In this document: positions 1-5,563 of the stretch, in pieces
Layout: every line of letters starts with the position of its first letter
How positions within the stretch are numbered: the first letter of the stretch is position 1
From: BOG-933 sp037132135
GTDB lineage: Bacteria; Pseudomonadota; Alphaproteobacteria; Azospirillales; Azospirillaceae
NCBI GenBank assembly: GCA_037132135.1
Contig: JBAXPR010000162.1
Location: 1 to 6,059, forward strand
Direction of reading: 5' to 3'
Length of the DNA stretch: 6,059 bases
Program-made: the position numbers and the translations under genes
The notes under the pieces: model-generated
Seen by the model: the letters and a program-made list of their open reading frames with translations, nothing else
Database searches by the model: none
What the model was told of the DNA's origin: nothing

Positions 1-87
1 CCACCCATTGAGTGACCCGCGAGCTGAACCCCAAGGGGTGGGTGGGTAATTACCAGCAAGGAGGAGATTGACAAAGAAAAAGTCATA
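1..87. other. Leader/intergenic stretch before the first gene
   Basis: No gene can be supported here. One plus-strand frame is open from the left edge to a TAA at 47-49 and could be the last 15 codons of an upstream gene, but this is too short to judge. A G-rich run (35-46) lies in the middle. A strong purine-rich Shine-Dalgarno-like stretch follows at 58-66. I see no convincing sigma-70 promoter or terminator. Confidence 0.4.
58..66 (+). promoter_or_regulatory. Shine-Dalgarno-like AAGGAGGAG upstream of the first gene
   Basis: AAGGAGGAG is an almost perfect anti-16S match, but it ends 21 nt before the first in-frame ATG (88), which is far for direct use. No ATG, GTG or TTG lies closer in the same frame. 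A six-codon frame starting at TTG 68 ends in a TAA that overlaps ATG 88 (TAATG), so termination-reinitiation is conceivable but weakly supported. The site may instead act through an unusual start that I cannot identify. Confidence 0.4.
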
Positions 88-1044
88 ATGAGAAAAGTGT
101 TTAGCGGTCTTAAGGCCTTGTATGATCATTATGTGGCCGTCAGGGGCTCGGCCGAACAGAAATTTAAGCAGGAACATACGAAATTCAAGAAATTGTTGAT
201 ATCAGACGCGGACAAGGCGTGCCTTTCTGGGGGTTTCAGCCTAGCTGATGTTGTCCTGATTGATAACGGCTGCAAATTAACCCCCGTGAAATTGGATGAT
301 GAGGTCGAAAAAAAGGTCCGTTCCTTTTCAAGGGTAAGGTGCCTGATCGATTACGGGACCTGCAAAATCGACATCGAAAATTTTATCAAGGAGCCACTGC
401 GCCGTTTCAAACTATACAAGATGTTTGAGAAGTACGAAAACATGTGCTTCAAGGACCGGATGCTGGAAAAACTAAAGATTGCGCTGGCTAACCCGCTGAT
501 AGATCCGATCGTCACAGAGGTAGAGATCAATGATCTGCGCCTGAAACCCGTTCTGGATGACTGGAGGCGCTTTCTCGGCGTGCCGGACAGCGGCTACACA
601 ATGATCGCAACACCAGAATTTAACGGCCTCTATGGCGGTGTTAATGTTCGATACAGGTGTCACCTCACGATCTCCGATGATTCCATCAAAAGTCCGGCCA
701 AAGCGCTGGATCAGTATGCCACTGGGCTTGATCTGAGAACGGACATTTTTGTTCTTGGTGGAATGTGGACCTACGAAGTTCATTGTACCTTGGAGTGCGG
801 AACATCCTCGGCTGAATACGCTCACATTTACTTTGGTGGCAGGGATAATAGGTGGCCGCCACCCGCATCTGATCTTACGTTGTTTGGCGTAGACGCCGCC
901 CACTCTAATCAGATCGAGATTGATGCCAGAGCAAAGGTTCAATTGGGGCTCGACAACTACAAGGGCGACATGCTTGTGAAATGCGCCGCTGCTCTCGCCA
1001 ACATCGGCCGCGGCAACGACCTTTTCAACACCGCGCCGAAATGA
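88..1044 (+). CDS. Hypothetical protein of unknown function, compositionally foreign
   Basis: I do not recognise this 318-residue protein. No signal peptide or long hydrophobic membrane segment is visible, so it is probably cytoplasmic. The first ~60 residues are Lys-rich and look helical (KALYDHY, QKFKQEHTKFKKLL). Residues ~85-170 are mixed, with an acidic/basic helix around 105-135. Residues ~170-275 are rich in Gly and aromatics with alternating polar and hydrophobic residues (GYTMIATPEFNGLYGGVNVRY, then FVLGGMWTYEVHCTLECG), suggesting a beta-rich domain. Several cysteines are scattered without a metal-site pattern. Base composition is far lower in GC than the rest of the window; one 60-base line (361-420) is 40% GC against 75% for 1201-1260. 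This suggests horizontal acquisition. The last ~22 codons become GC-rich, and the stop overlaps the start of the next gene as ATGA. ATG 88 is the first in-frame start after stops at 13 and 22. Existence as a gene is likely; function is unknown. Confidence 0.75.
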   Translation: MRKVFSGLKALYDHYVAVRGSAEQKFKQEHTKFKKLLISDADKACLSGGFSLADVVLIDNGCKLTPVKLDDEVEKKVRSFSRVRCLIDYGTCKIDIENFIKEPLRRFKLYKMFEKYENMCFKDRMLEKLKIALANPLIDPIVTEVEINDLRLKPVLDDWRRFLGVPDSGYTMIATPEFNGLYGGVNVRYRCHLTISDDSIKSPAKALDQYATGLDLRTDIFVLGGMWTYEVHCTLECGTSSAEYAHIYFGGRDNRWPPPASDLTLFGVDAAHSNQIEIDARAKVQLGLDNYKGDMLVKCAAALANIGRGNDLFNTAPK

Positions 1045-1478
1045 TCGAGGCGGCGGCGCCCACCGACGATCTGCTGACTCTGGTCGCGGCTCATCGCGAG
1101 GCTGGACGTCTTGAAGCGGCGGCGACTCTCTGCCGAGAGATTCTTGGCCGGACTCCTGGCTGTGCCGCAGCGTGGCGGGTCCTGGCCGGGATTGCCCGGC
1201 AGGTTGGGCAACCTCGAACCGTGGTCGGGCTGCTGCGCCGGGCGGTGGCCGAGTGCCCCGAAGACGGTGCGATGGTCAATGATCTCGGCGTCGCGCTCCG
1301 CGAGTCGGGTGACCTTGACGAGGCGATCGATTGTTTCCGGCAGGCGGCCGCCCTTGATCCGGGCGACGCCGCGGCGTTCAGCAATCTCGCGATCGCCCTG
1401 GCCGAACTGGGGCACCCCGCGACCGCGGCGGAGACCTGCCGGCAGGTCCTGGAGCGGAACCCGGACTTTGCGCCGGCG

Positions 1479-2090
1479 CACTATAATCTCGGTAATCTGC
1501 TGAAGGATGAGGGCCGCCACGAGGACGCCGTGGCCTGCTACCGGCGGACCCTGGCGATTGAGCCCGGGCACGCCGAGGCCTGTAACAATCTCGGCGTGGT
1601 TCTGACCGAACTGGGGCGGTTGGATGAGGCGGCCGCGGCCTGCCGCGAGGCGGTCGCGCTTTGGCCCGGACTGGCGGTGGCGCACTATAATTTGGGGAAC
1701 GTCCACAAGACCAGGGGCGCCGTCGGGGAGTCGGTCGCCTGCTACCGGCGCGCGATCGAACTCGATCCCGATCATGCGTAGGCCCACAATAATCTGGGTG
1801 TGGCGCTCGGCGAACTCGGGGAACAGGCCGCCTGCATCGCCAGTTGCGAGCGTGCGCTCGCAGTCGATCCGGGCTATGCCCGCGCCTGGTACAACATCGG
1901 CAACGCGCGGCGGGCGCGAAACGAGCGCGCGGCGGCGGTCGCCTGCTACCGGCGCGCCCTGGCGCTGGAGCCGGATTTTTCCAAGACCTGGAACAACCTC
2001 GGGATCGTTCTTGGCGAACTCGGCCGGCCGGACGAGGCGATGACGGCTTACCGTCAAGCCCTGGCGCTGGAACCCGGCGACGCCAGCCAG
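1479..2090 (+). repeat. Three-copy 204-bp super-repeat (two TPRs per unit)
   Basis: Landmarks recur at exactly 204 bp. The codons before YNLGN/YNIGN start at 1479, 1683 and 1887. The motif gcctgctaccggcg starts at 1533, 1737 and 1941. Each unit encodes a YNLGN-type TPR followed by an NNLG-(I/V)-xL-xELG-type TPR (68 residues). The copies are diverged but in exact register. Position 2091 would begin a fourth unit, which runs into the linker to the glycosyltransferase domain. This indicates growth of the solenoid by duplication of two-TPR blocks. Confidence 0.75.
1779..1781 (+). other. In-frame amber codon interrupting the TPR gene
   Basis: The frame reads Asp-His-Ala-TAG-Ala-His-Asn-Asn-Leu-Gly. 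The TPR pattern continues without any shift on the other side. At the equivalent position other units carry Glu, Pro, Val, Arg or Lys; the closest parallel (GHAEACNNLG) has GAG, one base from TAG. A point mutation or base-call error is the simplest reading. Confidence 0.85.
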
Positions 2091-2849
2091 CATATGAACA
2101 TCGCTTTCATGCTGTTGCTCAAGGGCCGCTACGCCGAGGGCTGGCAGGAGTTCGAATGGCGCTGGCTGTCGGCGAAATACGCCCCCCACCGCTACGCCCG
2201 TCCGCTCTGGCGCGGTGAGCCCCTGCCCGGCCGGACGCTGCTGCTCCACGCCGAGCAGGGCATGGGCGACACCCTGCAATTCGTCCGCTACGCCGCCTGG
2301 GCCCGGGAGCGCACCGGACGTGTGCTGGTCCGGTGTCAAACGCCGTTGGTGCCCCTGCTCGCCAGCGCCACCGGTGTCGACGCCGTCTTTGGCGAGAACG
2401 AGCCCCTCCCCGCCTTCGACGCGCATGCCCCCTTGATGGGACTGCCGAAGCTGCACGGCACCGACGCCTCGACCATTCCCGCCGCCATCCCCTACCTGTT
2501 TGCCGAAGCCGGGCGGATTGGGCGCTTTCGCCTCCGCTTCGACGACATTCCGGGCCTGCGCATCGGAATCGTCTGGCAGGGCAACCCCAACCATGTCGGC
2601 GACCGGTTGCGCTCGTTTCCCCTCGCCCGGTTCGAGCCGTTGGCGGCGCTCCCCGGTGTGCACCTGTTCAGTCTTCAGCAGGGCTCCGGGGCCGAGCAAC
2701 TGGCCGCCGCGGCGGGGCGTTTCCCGGTCACCGACCTGTCCCCGTACACCCGGGACTTCCGTGATCTCGCAGCCGCCCTGAGGGCGCTCGATCTGGTGAT
2801 CACCTGCGACACCGCGGTAGCCCATGCGGCGGGCGCTCTCGGTGTGCCG

Positions 2850-2862
2850 GTTTTTCTGCCTG
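2850..2862 (+). other. Frameshift site in the glycosyltransferase domain
   Basis: Upstream of this point the conserved frame ends GALGVPVFL. Downstream, the conserved segment LLPLSPDWRWLEDRTDTPWY is in the next frame (codons starting at 2860). Skipping a single base in the run of five T (2851-2855) or the CC at 2859-2860 restores one continuous domain. Without it the frame ends at 2955-2957 in an unrelated Ala/Leu-rich tail. Confidence 0.8.
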
Positions 2863-3025
2863 CTCCCGCTCTCGCCCGACTGGCGCTGGCTGGAGGACCG
2901 CACGGACACGCCCTGGTACCCGACCATGCGGCTCTACCGGCAGCCGGCGTTCGGTGACTGGGAGGCGGTTTTTGCCCGGGTTGCCGCCGACTTGGCCGCC
3001 CGGTCCGGCGATCGGCGATCGGGCA

Positions 3026-3847
3026 TCATCCGGCCGCGCCCGGATCGCGGAGCACCCAGCCCGTGACGATTTCATCGTTTCCGTTGCGAAAGCCATGGCG
3101 GATCGCCTCCGACAGATCCAGCGGCAGGCCGTGACGCTTCGAAAAGGCCTGAGCCCGCGTCGCCGCTGTCTCGGCGGTCAGGCCGGTGGCCCGGGTCAGC
3201 GCGAAGAAGACCTGATTGCCGATGCCCCGGGCCGCCGCGATGTACAGGCTCTCAAAGACCGCCCGGTAGGTCGCAACCGTCGCATCGTAATAGGGGTTGG
3301 CCTGCTGATTCCAGACGTTGGCGATGGCCAGGCCCCCGGCGGTCAGCGCGCCGCGCACGCTGTCGAGGAAGTCGCGCGTGATCATGTGGGCGGGGGCGCC
3401 CCCGGTGCCGGCGACGTCCAGTACGATCACGTCGTACCTGCCCCCGCAGCGCTCGAGAAAGCGGCGTCCGTCCTCGACATGAATTGACATCGCCCCATCC
3501 TCGCAAACCCCGAAGAAGCGGGCCGCAACGCCGACCACCACCGGATCGACCTCGACAACATCGATTCGCATGTCGGGAAAATAAGTGCGCAGAAAACTCG
3601 GGATGACGCCGCCGCCGAGGCCGAGCACCAGCGCGCTGCCGACGTGATCGGCCAGGGAAAACCCGGCAAGGATAACCGGCGGATAGGGCGACTCCAGATG
3701 CGCCGTCCGTCCGACCTTGATCACGCTCTGCCGGACCCGGTCCTTGCCGAACCAGAGGGCGCGCAGGCCCTGCCCGTCCTCGGTAACCGTGATCACGTTG
3801 AATGCGGATACCGCTTCAAAGAGAAGCGTTTCGCCATCCCCTGTCAT
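3026..3847 (-). CDS. Spermidine-synthase-fold, SAM-dependent enzyme (probably not a true aminopropyltransferase)
   Basis: This 273-residue protein has the Rossmann-fold core of the spermidine synthase-like family. HLESPYPPVILAGFSL (50-65) leads into the SAM-binding loop LVLGLGGGVIP (73-83). The acidic residues after strand 2 (VEVDP, 98-102) should hold the ribose. VEDGRRFL (124-131) is the adenine-side motif, and YDVIVLDV (138-145) is the strand before the active site. True aminopropyltransferases have D-x-x-D-P here, where the second Asp acts on the amine; this protein has D144-V-A-G147, so that Asp is missing and polyamine synthesis is unlikely. A methyltransferase or another small-molecule role is possible. 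The C-terminal ~80 residues are less conserved. ATG 3847 is preceded by AGGAC-GGAG on the minus strand, a good ribosome-binding site. The gene lies 186 nt downstream of three same-strand Crp/Fnr genes and may be their target or co-transcribed, which is an inference from position only. Its 3' end overlaps the convergent TPR gene. Confidence 0.82.
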   Translation of the reverse strand: MTGDGETLLFEAVSAFNVITVTEDGQGLRALWFGKDRVRQSVIKVGRTAHLESPYPPVILAGFSLADHVGSALVLGLGGGVIPSFLRTYFPDMRIDVVEVDPVVVGVAARFFGVCEDGAMSIHVEDGRRFLERCGGRYDVIVLDVAGTGGAPAHMITRDFLDSVRGALTAGGLAIANVWNQQANPYYDATVATYRAVFESLYIAAARGIGNQVFFALTRATGLTAETAATRAQAFSKRHGLPLDLSEAIRHGFRNGNDEIVTGWVLRDPGAAG

Positions 3848-4033
3848 CTCCGTCCTGCCGTCGATCCTGGTGTTGACGCCCGGCCGTACGCTCCCGGCCG
3901 GCAGGACTGTACCACAAGAACACTCGGGCGAGTACTGATCTGGAATGACCCAACTGAAACAGGTTTTCGAGCCTCGCCGGAGCAGATTTTGATCAGAGAG
4001 CCTCCCACTGCTGTTCTGCCGTCGTGATCCGCG
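3848..4033 (-). promoter_or_regulatory. Intergenic region between the regulator array and the SAM-dependent enzyme gene
   Basis: This is the longest gap in the right half (186 nt) and probably holds the 5' UTR, and perhaps a promoter, of the downstream minus-strand gene. It contains the inverted repeat described separately and a TGATCA palindrome (3990-3995). No full TTGAT-N4-ATCAA box and no convincing -35/-10 pair were found. There is no hairpin followed by a T-run on the minus strand, so no obvious terminator separates the genes. Confidence 0.4.
3852..3907 (-). promoter_or_regulatory. Inverted repeat overlapping the ribosome-binding site of the SAM-dependent enzyme gene
   Basis: A perfect 9-bp inverted repeat pairs 3852-3860 (GTCCTGCCG on the plus strand) with 3899-3907 (CGGCAGGAC). 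In the minus-strand transcript the downstream arm is CGGCAGGAC, which contains the AGGA of the Shine-Dalgarno just before the ATG. Closed, the stem would hide it. A second nested or competing stem pairs 3880-3886 with 3895-3901 (CCGGCCG/CGGCCGG, 8-nt loop) and shares bases with the upstream arm, so the two folds exclude each other. This is an inference from base pairing, in GC-rich DNA where chance repeats occur. Confidence 0.35.
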
Positions 4034-4729
4034 CTAGTCGCCCTGATTGCAGAAGCTGCGCAGGATCGCCGCATCGGAAATGGTGACCGAGGAGCCCCGG
4101 CAGACCACGCCGAGCGAGTGCAGGCGCTTCCACGCCCGCGACAGGCTTTCCGGGGTAATGCCGATCCGGCTGGCCAGTTCGGCCTTCGAAATCGGCAGAC
4201 GGATAGTGGTCGGACCCGTGGTGGCCTTCGACCAGTCGAGGAGCGCCATCGACAGCCGCTGGCTGGCCGAACAGGCCTTGAGACCGACCACCAGCTCGAT
4301 CAGGGAACATTGCCGGTGGGCCAGAGATTCGAGAATTTTTCGGGCGAAGTCAACGTCTTCGACCAGCCGGTTGAGAATCGGCCGTCCCGGGATATTGACC
4401 AGTCGGGTTCCGGGTTCGACTTCTGCGTTCACCGGCACCGCGCCGTTGCCGAACATCGCGGCTTCGCCGAAGCTCTGGCCGGGTTCGACGACATCGATGA
4501 TGCTTTCGCGACCTTTGGCGGTTAGCACGAACAGCCGCGCCCGGCCGCTCAGCACGACGAAGAAATGGCCAAGAACCTCGCCGCTGGTTACCAGCAGGGT
4601 CCGGACCGCATAGCTGATGGTATGGGCCTCGGCGGTCAGCGCCGATATCGTATCATGGGTCAGGCCCTCGAAGAGAGGCAAGGTCTGAACCATCTTCTGA
4701 TCCGCATCGCTCATCGTGGTCTGGGTCAA
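4034..4729 (-). CDS. Crp/Fnr-family transcription regulator, Dnr/FixK-like (array copy nearest the enzyme gene)
   Basis: This is a 231-residue DNA-binding regulator. An N-terminal cyclic-nucleotide-type beta-barrel occupies ~18-110 (PLFEGL, GHFFVVLSGRARLFVLT, EPGQSFGEAAMFGNG). A long dimerisation helix spans ~120-150 and a winged HTH ~176-220. The recognition helix TPESLSRAWKRL (192-203) keeps E194, S197 and R198, the E-x-x-S-R set by which FNR reads TTGAT. There is no N-terminal cysteine cluster, so it is not an iron-sulfur FNR. The residue at the position of Crp's cAMP-contacting Arg is Pro99. The signal is unknown; NO or oxygen sensing in the manner of Dnr is a family-based guess. The start is set at TTG 4729: GGGGAGG lies 8 nt upstream, and the protein then aligns without gaps from residue 1 with the neighbouring paralogue. 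ATG 4714 is too far from that site. TTG 4732 is possible. GTG 4825 overlaps the upstream stop (GTGA) but would add an atypical Pro/Arg-rich extension. It is about 45% identical (hand count) to the next copy. Confidence 0.88.
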   Translation of the reverse strand: MTQTTMSDADQKMVQTLPLFEGLTHDTISALTAEAHTISYAVRTLLVTSGEVLGHFFVVLSGRARLFVLTAKGRESIIDVVEPGQSFGEAAMFGNGAVPVNAEVEPGTRLVNIPGRPILNRLVEDVDFARKILESLAHRQCSLIELVVGLKACSASQRLSMALLDWSKATTGPTTIRLPISKAELASRIGITPESLSRAWKRLHSLGVVCRGSSVTISDAAILRSFCNQGD

Positions 4730-4737
4730 CAACCGAA

Positions 4738-4744
4738 CCTCCCC
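4738..4744 (-). promoter_or_regulatory. Ribosome-binding site deciding a TTG start
   Basis: On the minus strand GGGGAGG is followed by TTCGG and then two consecutive TTG codons (4732-4730 and 4729-4727). The spacers are 5 and 8 nt. The only nearby ATG (4714) is 23 nt away. The second TTG also gives exact length agreement with the paralogous neighbour. Confidence 0.6.
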
Positions 4745-4821
4745 GATTGAATTGGGTGTTGCAAGCCTTGGCAGCGGTGACGACAAACTCGGGGGCCGCC
4801 CGGTCGGGCCGCGGGAGACGA

Positions 4822-5526
4822 TCACGGCTGATCGTCCTGCCCTTCGGCGTAGCGCCGCAGCTTGGCGACATCGGCGATGGCGACGGTGCTGGCTTGCGAG
4901 GTCACCCCGAACTCGCGCAGCCGCGCCAGCCGCCGCGACAGGTTTTCCGGGGTGATGCCGATCAGGCTGGCCAGCTTGCCCTTCGAGACCGGCAGCCGGA
5001 CCGTGGCAGTGCTGGCCCTGGCGTCGATCTGCGCCAGCAGAGCCGCCGCCAGCCGTTGGCCCGACGACCGGACCTTGAAGCTGTGCACGCGCTCGATCAG
5101 CTGACGCTGCCAGTGCGCCAGCGCCTCCATCATGCGGCGGGCAACCTCGGCATCCTGCTCGACCCGACTGAGAATGGAGCGGGCGGGAATGTGGAGCAAC
5201 CGGGAGCCGGCGCGGGCTTCACCGTTCACCGGCATGCCGCCGTTGCCGAATACGGCGGCTTCGGCGAAACTCCGCCCCGGTTCGATGAAGTCGATCACCG
5301 ACTCGTCGCCCTGGGCGGTGAGGATATACAGCCTGACCTGTCCGCCCAGCACGACGAACACCCGGTCCGCCGGGTCGCCGCGCGAAAACAGCTGGGTTGA
5401 TGCCTGATAATTGACGATCCTGGCGTCTTCGATCATCGCCTCGAGCATCGCAGCCGACAGCCCATTAAAAAGGGGACAGGTCAGAACGATTTCAGACTCT
5501 CTGGAATTGAGGGCTATTTTTGCCAT
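4822..5526 (-). CDS. Crp/Fnr-family transcription regulator, Dnr/FixK-like (middle copy)
   Basis: This 234-residue paralogue of the downstream regulator aligns with it without gaps over residues 1 to ~226. The sensor barrel spans ~18-110 (PLFNGL, DRVFVVLGGQVRLYILTAQG, IEPGRSFAEAAVFGNG), followed by a dimer helix at ~120-150. The winged HTH has the recognition helix TPENLSRRLARL (192-203), with E194, S197 and R198 retained. Like its sister it lacks iron-sulfur cysteines and carries Pro99 where Crp has its cAMP-contacting Arg. The usual Gly of the GEAA motif is replaced (A88-E89-A90-A91). ATG 5524-5526 is preceded on the minus strand by GGCAGG with a 6-nt gap, a fair ribosome-binding site. An upstream in-frame ATG at 5625 would reach into the end of the preceding gene and add 33 unconserved residues. 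It sits 37 nt after the previous regulator's stop and 92 nt before the next, as expected for one operon. The protein is intact. Confidence 0.88.
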   Translation of the reverse strand: MAKIALNSRESEIVLTCPLFNGLSAAMLEAMIEDARIVNYQASTQLFSRGDPADRVFVVLGGQVRLYILTAQGDESVIDFIEPGRSFAEAAVFGNGGMPVNGEARAGSRLLHIPARSILSRVEQDAEVARRMMEALAHWQRQLIERVHSFKVRSSGQRLAAALLAQIDARASTATVRLPVSKGKLASLIGITPENLSRRLARLREFGVTSQASTVAIADVAKLRRYAEGQDDQP

Positions 5527-5563
5527 GGGACGCCTGCCAGCTTCGAACGATTTGTCATGCTCC

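Larger units (their letters stand above)
1041..3066 (+). pseudogene. TPR-repeat protein with C-terminal GT9-like glycosyltransferase domain, broken by an amber codon and a frameshift
   Basis: Intact, this would be about 674 residues. ATG 1041 is chosen because the first TPR helix (LLTLVAAHREAGRLEAAATL) follows it directly and it forms an ATGA overlap with the previous stop; no good Shine-Dalgarno precedes it. The N-terminal ~360 residues are about ten and a half 34-residue TPRs with NLG/YNLGN and DEA/CYRRAL signatures. A GT-B, heptosyltransferase-like domain follows: HAEQGMGDTLQFVRYA, GIVWQGNPNHVGDRLRSFPL and VITCDTAVAHAAGALGVPV are hallmark segments of TPR proteins with a glycosyltransferase-9-like tail. 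These are thought to act in glycan or protein glycosylation, with the substrate unknown. Two lesions are seen. TAG at 1779-1781 sits where other repeats have a codon such as GAG, and the same frame continues the TPRs beyond it. Near 2850-2862 the reading frame must skip one base to continue into LLPLSPDWRWLEDRTDTPWY, the expected C-terminus, which ends at 3064-3066. The 3' end overlaps the convergent gene by 41 bp. Loss of function is probable; sequencing error is the alternative. Confidence 0.85.

Noticed and set aside
35..46. G-rich run ggggtgggtggg as a G-quadruplex
   Set aside because: Only three G-runs are present; a fourth within loop distance is missing.
68..88. Six-codon leader frame (TTG start, TAATG overlap with the first gene)
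   Set aside because: The purine-rich site is only 1-3 nt from the TTG, and such tiny frames arise easily by chance.
472..942. A 156-codon minus-strand frame opposite the first gene
   Set aside because: No recognisable pattern and no ribosome-binding site. The plus-strand frame is twice as long, has ATGA coupling to the next gene and has more plausible protein composition.
957..2927. A 656-codon open frame antisense to the TPR gene
   Set aside because: It is rich in Arg, Gly and Pro with no family pattern and mirrors the TPR repeats. Long antisense frames are expected opposite GC-rich genes with strong third-position bias.
3986..4003. Possible FNR/Dnr box around TTGATCA at 3989-3995
   Set aside because: Only one half-site matches TTGAT-N4-ATCAA. 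The partner half is absent in either orientation.
3844..4074. A 76-codon minus-strand frame in the gap before the SAM-dependent enzyme gene
   Set aside because: It overlaps the end of the regulator in another frame, has no family pattern and no convincing ribosome-binding site.
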